NCBI GenBank assembly: GCA_045539315.1
Contig: JAZQFC010000001.1
Coordinates: 1 to 63,444 of the forward strand
DNA: 63,444 nucleotides
Direction of reading: 5' to 3'
Origin: RUG11462 sp045539315
Lineage (GTDB): Bacteria > Bacillota > Clostridia > Oscillospirales > Acutalibacteraceae
Shown here: one piece after another, positions 15,946-24,515 of the stretch
How the letters are laid out: each line of letters begins with the position of its first letter
Position numbering within the stretch: the first letter of the stretch is position 1
Position numbers and translations under genes: made by a program
The notes under the pieces: generated by a model
What the model saw: only the letters and a program-made list of their open reading frames with translations
Databases searched by the model: none
Told to the model about the DNA's origin: nothing

Positions 15946-15974
15946 AGTATAACACTCATTTTCGTTTTTGTCAA
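15946..15974 (-). promoter_or_regulatory. Promoter of the feo operon
   Basis: On the minus strand TTGACA (15969-15974), 17 nt, TATACT (15946-15951). Confidence 0.8.
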
Positions 15975-16012
15975 CCCTTTTTAATGAAAAAATTAACAAA
16001 ATTTTCGTGTTG

Positions 16013-16041
16013 TTGATTTTTCTGTTGGTTTGTGATATATT
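16013..16041 (+). promoter_or_regulatory. Promoter of nadE
   Basis: TTGATT (16013-16018), 17 nt, TATATT (16036-16041) with TGA directly before the -10. Confidence 0.65.
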
Positions 16042-16052
16042 ATATGTATAAA

Positions 16053-16074
16053 TGAATTACATTTATGTAATTCA
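16053..16074. promoter_or_regulatory. Perfect palindrome in the nadE leader
   Basis: TGAATTACAT and ATGTAATTCA form 10-bp perfect arms around TT, from about +5 of the predicted transcript. It is a candidate operator for an NAD- or niacin-responsive repressor, or an RNA hairpin. Confidence 0.45.
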
Positions 16075-16100
16075 ATTCATTAAAAATCTAGGAGAAAGTT

Positions 16101-16832
16101 ATGTTTGACGCATTAAAAGTAAAAAACGACTGTGTTAAGTGGATAGTTTCATTTTTTGAAGAAAACGGAAAAGGTTGTAATGCAGTTGTGGGCATTTCAG
16201 GTGGCAAGGATAGTTCGGTAGTAGCGGCGCTACTAGTTGAGGCTCTCGGCAAAGATAGAGTTATCGGTGTTTTAATGCCTCAAGGCGAGCAAGCCGATAT
16301 TGATATGGCTTATATGCTTGTAAATCATCTTGGAATCAAACATTATGTTGTAAATATAGAAGATGCTGTAAACGGCATTAAAAATAATCTTCCAAAAGAT
16401 ATTGAAATCACTGCGCAAACGCTTCAAAACATTCCGCCAAGAGTGAGAATGTCAACTTTATATGCGGTGGCGCAAAGTGTGAACGGCAGAGTGGCAAACA
16501 CCTGCAATTTATCGGAAGACTGGGTTGGTTATTCAACAAGATATGGCGATTCTGTGGGCGATTTTTCGCCTATGTCAAACTTAACTGTTACAGAGGTTAA
16601 ACAAATTGGTTATGTATTAGGTTTGCCAAAAGAATTGGTTGATAAAACCCCTATTGATGGGCTTTGCGGAAAGTCTGATGAAGAAAATCTAGGCTTTACC
16701 TATGCCGAACTTGATAGATACATTCGCGAGGGTGTTATAGACAATGCCGAAACAAAAGAATTAATTGATAAAAAGCATAAGCAAAATTTATTCAAACTTC
16801 AACTTATGCCTTGCTTTAAACCAGAGTTTTAA
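16101..16832 (+). CDS. nadE: NAD+ synthetase (ammonia-dependent type)
   Basis: The 243-residue ATP-pyrophosphatase carries the SGGKDS P-loop (33-38). It amidates nicotinic acid adenine dinucleotide to NAD+, the last step of NAD synthesis. It lacks the N-terminal nitrilase/glutaminase domain, so it should use free ammonia, like the short bacterial form. Further family features are the NTCNLSEDWVGYSTRYGDSVGDFSP loop and the DGLCGKSDEENLGFTYAELD segment. AGGAGAA lies 7 nt before the ATG. It stands alone, and the next gene is convergent. Confidence 0.93.
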   Translation: MFDALKVKNDCVKWIVSFFEENGKGCNAVVGISGGKDSSVVAALLVEALGKDRVIGVLMPQGEQADIDMAYMLVNHLGIKHYVVNIEDAVNGIKNNLPKDIEITAQTLQNIPPRVRMSTLYAVAQSVNGRVANTCNLSEDWVGYSTRYGDSVGDFSPMSNLTVTEVKQIGYVLGLPKELVDKTPIDGLCGKSDEENLGFTYAELDRYIREGVIDNAETKELIDKKHKQNLFKLQLMPCFKPEF

Positions 16833-16842
16833 TTAAAACAAA

Positions 16843-16877
16843 AAAACAGTCTTAAACATTTCGTTTAAGACTGTTTT
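16843..16877. terminator. Bidirectional terminator, nadE / sugar-transport locus
   Basis: Arms AAAACAGTCTTAAAC / GTTTAAGACTGTTTT lie between the two convergent stop codons. Confidence 0.88.
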
Positions 16878-16885
16878 ATTTTTTA

Positions 16886-17803
16886 TTAACCTACAAGACC
16901 GCTTCGTGAAATACTTTCTACAAAGTAACGTTGAGTAAATGCATAAAGCACTACAAGTGGCGCGATAATAATTACAACGCCGGCGCTCTTTGTAAGAGAA
17001 ATATTAAGGTTACCAAGAGCAGACAATTCACTAAAGTCATACATAAGTGTTGTATATTTAGTTGGAATAAGGTCAACTTTTCTCATAAAGATAGTTGTAT
17101 AAGAATCATCAAGCCATTGCCATACAAATGCAAACAAGAATACAGTAATCATCATTGAAACTGCGCCAGGAAGCATAATTGTAACGAATGTTTTGAATGG
17201 ACCTGCGCCGTCAACATAAGCCGCTTCTTCAAGTTCATGAGGCTGACCTTTAAAGAACTGTCTCATCAAAAAGATATAAAGCGATGCTTTAAGACCGGTA
17301 CAAGTTATTGAAAACAAAAGCATTGGCATCCAACTATCGTTAAGCATTCCCCAACTTGAGAACAACATATAACGAGGTGTGAAAAGCAAGTCACTAGGTA
17401 ATACAAGCGCCAAAATAACCATACCAAAGATAAGGCCATTTAATTTGAACTTAAATCTTGCAAGACCGTAGCCTACGAGTGTTGCACAGATTACGTTACA
17501 CAAAGCGCAAACAACTGTTAAAGCAATTGTTCTTAAAAATGTTGTAATACCACCAAGTTTTGTCCAAGCCGCTGAATAGTTAACGGTTGTAAGGTGTTTT
17601 GGAATGTATGTTACAGTTGCATCATAAAGGTCTTTTGAAGACATAACCGACAAGATTATTTTTTGCAAAAGTGGGAAAAGAACAACGAAACACATACCAA
17701 TAATAAATATCAAACGAACTACTGATATTGAGTATTTCAAAGAATACTTTTTAAGTTTTACCTTGTCAACACTAGACAATTTTTGAGTTAAAACATTATT
17801 CAT
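16886..17803 (-). CDS. MalG-type sugar ABC permease, second pair
   Basis: The 305-residue permease has six membrane helices and the EAA loop EEAAYVDGAGPFKTFVTIMLPG, where the coupling helix meets an ATPase. An extended cytoplasmic N-terminus and SVMSSKDLYDATVTYIPKHL match the MalG/UgpE class of carbohydrate importers. It is the last gene of the seven-gene locus. With the preceding MalF-type gene it forms a second complete permease pair in the same operon, distinct from the pair at 23612-25457. No nucleotide-binding subunit is in the locus. The start has AAAGGAGAAGA upstream. Confidence 0.88.
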   Translation of the reverse strand: MNNVLTQKLSSVDKVKLKKYSLKYSISVVRLIFIIGMCFVVLFPLLQKIILSVMSSKDLYDATVTYIPKHLTTVNYSAAWTKLGGITTFLRTIALTVVCALCNVICATLVGYGLARFKFKLNGLIFGMVILALVLPSDLLFTPRYMLFSSWGMLNDSWMPMLLFSITCTGLKASLYIFLMRQFFKGQPHELEEAAYVDGAGPFKTFVTIMLPGAVSMMITVFLFAFVWQWLDDSYTTIFMRKVDLIPTKYTTLMYDFSELSALGNLNISLTKSAGVVIIIAPLVVLYAFTQRYFVESISRSGLVG

Positions 17804-17818
17804 CTATTCTTCTCCTTT

Positions 17819-18739
17819 CTAATCTTGATAGAATACAACTTTATTAAGCACCGCAAACACTACAACGAGAATTACCAGAATAATTAACGAGTAACTTACC
17901 GCCATTGCCGAGGCAACATCAAACTTCATACTAACAATGTTGTTATGAATTGAAGCGATAACTCTGTTTGTTGAACCGTTAAAGTTATCAACAATTGTAT
18001 AAACTACTGAAAGAAGGATAAGAGGCGAAACCATAGGAAGACTGATTTTCCAGAAAACTTCCCACTTTGTTGCGCCCTCAATGTAAGACGCTTCATAAAT
18101 TGAAGGCGAAATACTTTGAAGACCTGCAATAAAGATAACTATTGAAACCGCTGACATTGAAACAATGGTTGAAATACTTGATACAGAACCGATAATAAGG
18201 TCGATAATCCAATCAGCCATATCCATTTCTTCAAGCATCATTTGGAATGCTTCTGTTACCTGAATTGCACTGCCTGACGCGTTTGCCGCTGTTTCTGCAA
18301 AACGGTCGCCACCGCTCATAATTTGAGCAGCGAGCGCGTCACCGGAAAGTCCTACAACAAGACCTGATGAAATAATAACCGGCATAAACATTACAGAACG
18401 AGCAAAGCCACGGCCTACGAATTTTTCATTTAAAACACTCGCCATAAAGAATGAGAAAATTACTACAACAGGCACTGTTGTAACCATATCTTTAAGAGCG
18501 TTTAAAATTGATTGAGCAAATGTGTTGTTTTCAACCCAAATCTTATTGTAATTAGCCAAGCCCCAGTTTGAGTAGTCATAACCCATAAAGCCATCGCCCT
18601 GCATAACAGTTGCAAAACTACAAACAAGAGATACTATCAATGGGAAAACAATAAACACAAGTGAACCGATGATAAACGGAAGTGTGAATAAATAACCGGT
18701 TCTTCTTTGTTTAACTTCAAGCGAAACTCTTTTAGCCAT
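17819..18739 (-). CDS. MalF-type sugar ABC permease, second pair, with loop insertion
   Basis: This is a 306-residue permease of the MalF/UgpA class with the EAA loop EASYIEGATKWEVFWKISLPMVSP. Between the membrane segments near residues 125 and 185 it carries a polar insert (SGDALAAQIMSGGDRF..., followed by an acidic EEMDMAD stretch) that its counterpart in the first pair lacks. The insert probably faces outside or lies at the membrane surface and could contact one of the unusual locus proteins. The start codon overlaps the stop of the upstream lipoprotein gene (TAATG), indicating tight co-translation. Confidence 0.85.
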   Translation of the reverse strand: MAKRVSLEVKQRRTGYLFTLPFIIGSLVFIVFPLIVSLVCSFATVMQGDGFMGYDYSNWGLANYNKIWVENNTFAQSILNALKDMVTTVPVVVIFSFFMASVLNEKFVGRGFARSVMFMPVIISSGLVVGLSGDALAAQIMSGGDRFAETAANASGSAIQVTEAFQMMLEEMDMADWIIDLIIGSVSSISTIVSMSAVSIVIFIAGLQSISPSIYEASYIEGATKWEVFWKISLPMVSPLILLSVVYTIVDNFNGSTNRVIASIHNNIVSMKFDVASAMAVSYSLIILVILVVVFAVLNKVVFYQD

Positions 18740-21369
18740 TATTCAGCACCTCCTTTTACTTTCAAATAGTCTTGCGCCGCAATTTTAATACCTTGAGCGC
18801 TATAATCTTCGTCTGAATAGTTTACAAAAATACTTGTTCCGTTTTCATAAGTTGTTTTGTAAACATCTTCTGCGATTTGCTCGTGTTTTGCGATTTTCAA
18901 ACCATAAACACCATCAAGCGCAGTTGAAACATAATCATAAGATTCAAAAATAGAATCTTTAATCTCGCTATAAACTGTTGAATACAATGAATCGTAAGAA
19001 GTATTTGTAAGTTTATCGTATTTAGTGCCTGTAATCTTATAATAAGCGCCTGCGCCAGACTCGATAAGCATTAACAAATCTTTACGGTTGTTGTTACTCA
19101 AGTTAATAGGTTTATAAGTGTAATCTACGTGTCCTGAAAGTACCATAGCGGTAAATGGAACACTATAATCACATTTATCAAATCTTGAAGACTCAACAGG
19201 GAGTTCGTTAATTACGCTTAAGTATTTAACAAACGCTGCTTGACCTGCAGTACCCATAATGTTATAGCCTTCATCTTTTGTTGTTTTAACAAATTCGATG
19301 AGTTTTTCAAGAGTTTCTTGACGTTCCATATAAGTTTCATCATCTTTGTAGTTTGAAGTAATCTCGCTACCAATTGAACGATATGAAACATTGCCAAAAC
19401 CATACTCTTTATAGTCTTTTAAGAAACCTGTGAAATTCTTTGTAAGACCATCAAAATTCAAAGCATATTTTGAAAGTTTATTTTCTGCTCTGAAGTCAAC
19501 AGGGCTGTAAGAAGAAATAACTGAATTGCTACCATTTAATTGAGCAGCGAGGTAATCTTCATCAGGCTCGCCTTCTGAACAATATGAGTTTTGAATATCA
19601 ACATCAGGGTAAAGGCCAACGCCTTTATCTTGCAAGGTTTTATAAAGATTTACTAAATCATCTTGTTTGCCAAGGTCTTTTTCAATCTTAATACCTTTTT
19701 TGAACATTGAATGTTCATAACCGCCGTTACACCAACCTGACATTTTAATATTCATATTATTAAAGCCATTTTGTTGCAACTCTGAAGCGATTTTTGAAAT
19801 TTGAGTGAAATCTGTTAAAATTTCTTTTGAGTTATAGTCAATACCAAAGAATTTTTCAACTGTATTGATTACGCCAACAGTTTCAACTGTTGAATAATAA
19901 TCTTTAGCAGTTGTATTAGCGTTATCACCGAAGAGATAATTTGAATAGTAGTTTGCCATACCTGAATATGTAGCATCTGAACCACTCAAAACATTAAGAT
20001 TAAACTTAATATCGCCTAAATATCTTTGGAACTGATATTTACAGTATTTAGAATCAGAATCGGTATCACCACTTGCAGTAAATGAGTCCATTCTAACACG
20101 CTCGTTAACTCTAAATTCAAGTTTCAAATTGTTGTGTTTAGAAGCCTCTTTATCATAGTTTACTGCTTCAAGACCTGCAAATGTTTCGCCACATTCAATT
20201 ATACCAAACAAGCCGTTATAATCTTTTTCAGCAAAGTTTGCAGTTTTTGATTTAGAAATACCTTTTACACAAGTACCGAAAACAGGGAAGACAGCATCAT
20301 TATAATATGCCATTTTCTCATCTACAACTCTTGAATTATCAACACCATACATTTGAACATAAACCGATTTATCACGGATTTTTTCTTTGCCGTTGTTGAA
20401 ATTCATAATAGAGCCTGAACCATCAGGTAACAAGAAGTAACCTTCTGCTGAATTATCATAGTCCATAAGATATGGTAAAACTGCGATGTTTTCAAGCACA
20501 TATTCTTTATTATAATAAATATCTTTTTCAGGAATTGTTACTTGAAGACCGTTTTCAGTTAATTCATAACGAATTTTAAGACTGAATTCAACAGGGCTTG
20601 ATTCAGGAACATCAATTCCTTCATTATCAAGTTCATAGTCTGCTTCACTATAACCTGCCATAGCAAAGATATTATTAAGAGTTTGAACAGTATCAAAATC
20701 TATCATATTGCCATTCATATAATACCAAGGTTGCTTTTTAGCCTTTTTAAATGATTTCATCATCAATGGGAGAGATTCAGAGTCATATTGTGCTCTTGCT
20801 TCTTCAGTTGTGAAATCATACAAAGTGTAAAGGTCTGCTAATGTATAAGCAATATCAGAATCAGGACCGCCAAAAGCATTAACATAAGCATTAAATCTAT
20901 CAACTGATAATGCCATTGGGTAGTTAATTACATAACCGATATCACCAACACCATAGAAAATTTCTACACCATTTTCAATATTAGTGATTTTGAATTTACC
21001 TTCGTTGATACTGTCTTGTTCAGAGGTCATTTCTTGCTCTGCGCCGGCTTTATCTGTATATTGAAGAATAAATGCCTGACCTCTATACCATTCACCATCT
21101 ACTTTTTGCGCTGAATCCCAAACAAATTTAGTCTTTTTATTAACTAATCTGATATCAGTTGTATCATAGTTAAACAAAAGTTGCATATCGTTGTTTTCAG
21201 CGATTTTTGTATAGGTATCGCTATATAAATCTGAATATGATTCGCCGATACCAGGAACGAAGTCCGGTCTTTTAGGGTTTTTAGACTCTATCTCACCACA
21301 GGAGGAAAAAGTCAAAGTTGTAAAGATGATAGCAAGCATCATCAAAACCGAAATAGTTTTTCTAAACAT
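18739..21369 (-). CDS. Large lipoprotein with a TIM-barrel-like C-terminal half (DUF5696-like)
   Basis: The 876-residue protein has a signal peptide ending FSSCGE, taken as a lipobox. The N-terminal half (about 60-470) is beta-rich. It has alternating strand patterns such as LPYLMDYDNSAEGYFLLPDG and resembles the sugar-binding beta-sandwich in front of some glycoside hydrolase barrels. The C-terminal half (about 505-800) has repeating barrel strands: NNMNIKMSGWCNGG, KGVGLYPDVDIQNSY, NVSYRSIGSEI, YNIMGTAGQAAF. These acidic strand ends suggest a catalytic barrel. I recall such proteins as DUF5696, found with sugar permeases. Enzyme activity and substrate are inference only. It is placed between the two permease pairs. 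Confidence 0.7.
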   Translation of the reverse strand: MFRKTISVLMMLAIIFTTLTFSSCGEIESKNPKRPDFVPGIGESYSDLYSDTYTKIAENNDMQLLFNYDTTDIRLVNKKTKFVWDSAQKVDGEWYRGQAFILQYTDKAGAEQEMTSEQDSINEGKFKITNIENGVEIFYGVGDIGYVINYPMALSVDRFNAYVNAFGGPDSDIAYTLADLYTLYDFTTEEARAQYDSESLPLMMKSFKKAKKQPWYYMNGNMIDFDTVQTLNNIFAMAGYSEADYELDNEGIDVPESSPVEFSLKIRYELTENGLQVTIPEKDIYYNKEYVLENIAVLPYLMDYDNSAEGYFLLPDGSGSIMNFNNGKEKIRDKSVYVQMYGVDNSRVVDEKMAYYNDAVFPVFGTCVKGISKSKTANFAEKDYNGLFGIIECGETFAGLEAVNYDKEASKHNNLKLEFRVNERVRMDSFTASGDTDSDSKYCKYQFQRYLGDIKFNLNVLSGSDATYSGMANYYSNYLFGDNANTTAKDYYSTVETVGVINTVEKFFGIDYNSKEILTDFTQISKIASELQQNGFNNMNIKMSGWCNGGYEHSMFKKGIKIEKDLGKQDDLVNLYKTLQDKGVGLYPDVDIQNSYCSEGEPDEDYLAAQLNGSNSVISSYSPVDFRAENKLSKYALNFDGLTKNFTGFLKDYKEYGFGNVSYRSIGSEITSNYKDDETYMERQETLEKLIEFVKTTKDEGYNIMGTAGQAAFVKYLSVINELPVESSRFDKCDYSVPFTAMVLSGHVDYTYKPINLSNNNRKDLLMLIESGAGAYYKITGTKYDKLTNTSYDSLYSTVYSEIKDSIFESYDYVSTALDGVYGLKIAKHEQIAEDVYKTTYENGTSIFVNYSDEDYSAQGIKIAAQDYLKVKGGAE

Positions 21370-21387
21370 ACTAATTTTTCCTCCTTT

Positions 21388-23598
21388 CTATCGGGTTGCA
21401 AGTTCTTCAATCAAGTTTCCTACGAATGAAGTCATTTGTTGAATAAGTGCAAAGAAGAGCACTGCCAAGAATACAACCAACAACATTACTACAACGGTAA
21501 CGATAATTTCTATTGTTGCCATACCTAATGAGTAGTCGTGAATTCTCATATTACTCAAGAATATCAAACCAAGTGTCCAAACTAAAGCGAGTGTGATAAA
21601 CACAACATAGAAGTCGCCTTCTTCTTGTACCATTACATTTGAGAAAATCAACGCAACAGGATACAAGTAAATAATAGGTGTTAATGAGTAACAAGTAGCC
21701 ATATAAATTGCTTTGAAACTACCTTCACCCGCCATAAGTGATGTTACAGCCCAGTTACAAACTACGAACAATAATACAGGGCCACAAATTGTTGCAAATT
21801 CAGCAAAAATGTTAACATCTTGCGCGTTTGCATCAAAGATAAAGCCTGTAAATCTTGCTTGTAACAAACTAACAAAAGAAGTTACAATCAAAATTGTTGT
21901 AGCGGCTCTTACAGAACCTTTATTCTCACGAGTTAAAAGCCAAGGAGAATTAAGAGGTCTAGAAAGCATCTTATTAGCAAATTTCAACTCTTCTAAAAAT
22001 GCATTTTTGCCTTTTTCTTTAGCGAATTTTTTGCGAAGTTTTTTAATAACTTTAACAAGAATTATTAAAAGAACAATTGCCACAACTGCGTGTGTGAAAT
22101 ATTGATTAATATAATCTTGTCTTTGATATTTATACGCTTTAGAATAGTTTTCTTGGTCTTTGATTTCCTTGAAATATTCCATAGCGGTTTTCCAGTCGCC
22201 ATCACGGTAATAAACTTTACCAATGTTTTGTTTAGCGGCGATTGAGTTGTTATTAAGTTTCAAAACTTCTTCCCAAACTTTAATTTCCTCATCATAAAGG
22301 TCAAGTTCGTGAAGTCTTGAAGCCTCAATAATCATACTAGCATATTCTGTCATAGAATATGTATTCAAGCAACGAAGTTCAGAATCAAGCACCAAACATT
22401 GATTATTTAACCATTCAATAGCAACAGGCACATCCAAGTTACCCTCGATAAATGTTACATGGTCATCATCCGGGTCATCTTCAACAGTACCAAACTCGAA
22501 AAGGTTAACACCATCAATATTATAGAAGAATACTTTACCTCTCAAACTATCAAGAACTGCATAGTTGCCATAATCAAGGCTCTTAACATCAACAAGTTTT
22601 GAAGCGCCTTCAAGAGTTCCTCTCCAAGCGGCATCAACATCACCATAAGGGTTGTTGCCTTCAATTCTTCTTAAAACGTCATTACCTTTAGCATTAAGTC
22701 TTGAAACGCAGTCAATACTTGAATAAGTAGATTTATCAAATGTACTGTTTGTTACAAAGATAAAGCCTTCATCATCAATTTCGATACCGCTATACTCTGT
22801 AGGAACGAAGTCCTGCATACCATCTACAGCCTCTTTAGAACTGATGGCTCTCCAGATAAGTTCAATTGGGTTATATGTAACCGCAGGAGCACCAATTGTT
22901 TGAACAAAATCGCCTGCTTCATCAAGTTCCAAAATACCCATTGTACAACCTTCAGATAAAACGAAGATACGGCCATAATTATCAACAACAACCTTTTTAG
23001 GTTTAAAGTTGAAATCATTAGGCAAAATTTCTGAAGTAATACCTGCAACTACCATTTGAGTTTTGAAGTTGCTATCAAGTTTAATCAAACGGCCTGAGCC
23101 TTCTTCTTTGATGTTTTTAACAACATCTGCATTTGTGTTTTGAGCGGTAGCGCCATTTAAATCGCAAAGATAAATGCTACCATCTTTTTTATCAACAAAT
23201 GCGCTGGTTAAATTACCAAATCTATCATTATTGATAACTTTTGTTTTGCCGTTTTCTAATTCAACGGTATTTTTAAAACTTCTGATAATCTTATTAAATG
23301 AAAAGTCAGAGTTTAAAATCAAGAGCATACCTTTTTCGTTTTCATCGCTACCCGAGATATAAACAAGTCCGTCTTTATCAACGCACATATCATTTGGGTA
23401 AACCATTCCAATAGCCTTGCCCTCGCTATCTTTCATATTAACAAGGTCAAATTGCTCATCGAAATCGAAAGCGTCCGGCGCTTCAAAAGCAACGCCGTTA
23501 TTATCATAAACATAAGATTTATAAGAGGAGTCTGCACTTGCGCTAAATCCGAAAAGCACTACAAATATAAGCAAAAACGCTAAAATTTTGTTTTTCAT
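21388..23598 (-). CDS. Exported NHL-propeller / TPR / Yip1-like membrane protein
   Basis: The 736-residue protein begins with a signal peptide (MKNKILAFLLIFVVLFGFSASA). An NHL-type beta-propeller follows (about 40-420), with repeats such as DKDGLVYISG, DNYGRIFVLSEG and DDEGFIFVTNS. Next are tetratricopeptide-like helices (about 435-500, NNNSIAAKQNIGKVYYRDGDWKTAMEYF), a membrane helix, a basic cytoplasmic stretch and a C-terminal five-helix Yip1-like domain (about 565-736). The start at 23598 has GGGGGAG; a longer frame to 23646 overlaps the preceding gene. It could be an outside sensor or scaffold holding the sugar-uptake machinery. Such proteins are known beside sugar permeases but have no assigned role to my knowledge. 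Confidence 0.75.
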   Translation of the reverse strand: MKNKILAFLLIFVVLFGFSASADSSYKSYVYDNNGVAFEAPDAFDFDEQFDLVNMKDSEGKAIGMVYPNDMCVDKDGLVYISGSDENEKGMLLILNSDFSFNKIIRSFKNTVELENGKTKVINNDRFGNLTSAFVDKKDGSIYLCDLNGATAQNTNADVVKNIKEEGSGRLIKLDSNFKTQMVVAGITSEILPNDFNFKPKKVVVDNYGRIFVLSEGCTMGILELDEAGDFVQTIGAPAVTYNPIELIWRAISSKEAVDGMQDFVPTEYSGIEIDDEGFIFVTNSTFDKSTYSSIDCVSRLNAKGNDVLRRIEGNNPYGDVDAAWRGTLEGASKLVDVKSLDYGNYAVLDSLRGKVFFYNIDGVNLFEFGTVEDDPDDDHVTFIEGNLDVPVAIEWLNNQCLVLDSELRCLNTYSMTEYASMIIEASRLHELDLYDEEIKVWEEVLKLNNNSIAAKQNIGKVYYRDGDWKTAMEYFKEIKDQENYSKAYKYQRQDYINQYFTHAVVAIVLLIILVKVIKKLRKKFAKEKGKNAFLEELKFANKMLSRPLNSPWLLTRENKGSVRAATTILIVTSFVSLLQARFTGFIFDANAQDVNIFAEFATICGPVLLFVVCNWAVTSLMAGEGSFKAIYMATCYSLTPIIYLYPVALIFSNVMVQEEGDFYVVFITLALVWTLGLIFLSNMRIHDYSLGMATIEIIVTVVVMLLVVFLAVLFFALIQQMTSFVGNLIEELATR

Positions 23599-23611
23599 TT
23601 TCAACTCCCCC

Positions 23612-24514
23612 TTAATCCTTAATACCTGATGAAGCCATTGTGTCAAGAATATTACTTTGAGAAATAATAAATACTAACAACGGTGGCAAAATCATAATAA
23701 GCGAAATAGCAGCAGCCGAACCTGTACGAGCGATACCACCTGCAGCGATTTGAGAAAGCGCATATTGAAGTGGTTTTTTAGCCTCTGTAAATACAACTGT
23801 TGATGCTGAAATACCCCACATAGCCTGAACAGATGTCATAAGCATTGTAAGCCAAGCAGGTTTTACAAGTGGCATAACAATTTGAGTAAATATTCTTAAT
23901 TCACTCGCACCATCAATTCTTGCCGCTTCAAGCAATACATTAGGGATAGATGAAGCCATAAACTGCTTCATAAGGTAAAGACCCATTGAACCACCAATGT
24001 AAGGAATTATCATTACCCAATAAGTATCTATCATTCCAAGTTTTGACTGAATAATGTAGTTTGGAATACCTGTTACTGCAGGGGTAAACATAAGTGATAA
24101 TACTATTGCTTGAGACATAAAGTTTCTACCTGGGAAGTCTCTTTTTTCAAGTACATAAGCCGCAAGAGAAGCGAGCATAATGTGAAATACAGTTGCAACA
24201 ATTGTTACGAAAACAGTATTGAAAATGTATCTTGAAAATGGAACCCAAGATGAACTCATAAGTGTTGAAATACTTTTAAAGTTTGATAAAGTTGGGTTTC
24301 TAACCAAAATTGTTGGTGGGAAACGGAATAATTCATCAAGTGGTTTAAATGCGTTACACACAGTGAAAACCATTGGAACTACCATTAAAAATCCTACCGC
24401 ACACAAAAACAAGAAGTTTGTGATAATGCCGGCTCTACTTCTCGCAGGGCCCGGATTAAACTTTTTCTTTGAAACCTTAAGTTTATTAAGGTCAACAGTA
24501 GTTGTTGTTGCCAT
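23612..24514 (-). CDS. MalG-type sugar ABC permease, first pair
   Basis: The 300-residue permease has six helices and the EAA loop LEAARIDGASELRIFTQIVMPLVKP. FNAFKPLDELFRFPPTILVRNPTLSNF is typical of the LplC/MalG class, seen in complex-polysaccharide importers of Firmicutes. It follows the MalF-type gene by 1 nt and precedes the propeller protein by 13 nt. It should form a heterodimer with the product of the preceding gene. Confidence 0.9.
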   Translation of the reverse strand: MATTTTVDLNKLKVSKKKFNPGPARSRAGIITNFLFLCAVGFLMVVPMVFTVCNAFKPLDELFRFPPTILVRNPTLSNFKSISTLMSSSWVPFSRYIFNTVFVTIVATVFHIMLASLAAYVLEKRDFPGRNFMSQAIVLSLMFTPAVTGIPNYIIQSKLGMIDTYWVMIIPYIGGSMGLYLMKQFMASSIPNVLLEAARIDGASELRIFTQIVMPLVKPAWLTMLMTSVQAMWGISASTVVFTEAKKPLQYALSQIAAGGIARTGSAAAISLIMILPPLLVFIISQSNILDTMASSGIKD

Positions 24515-24515
24515 A

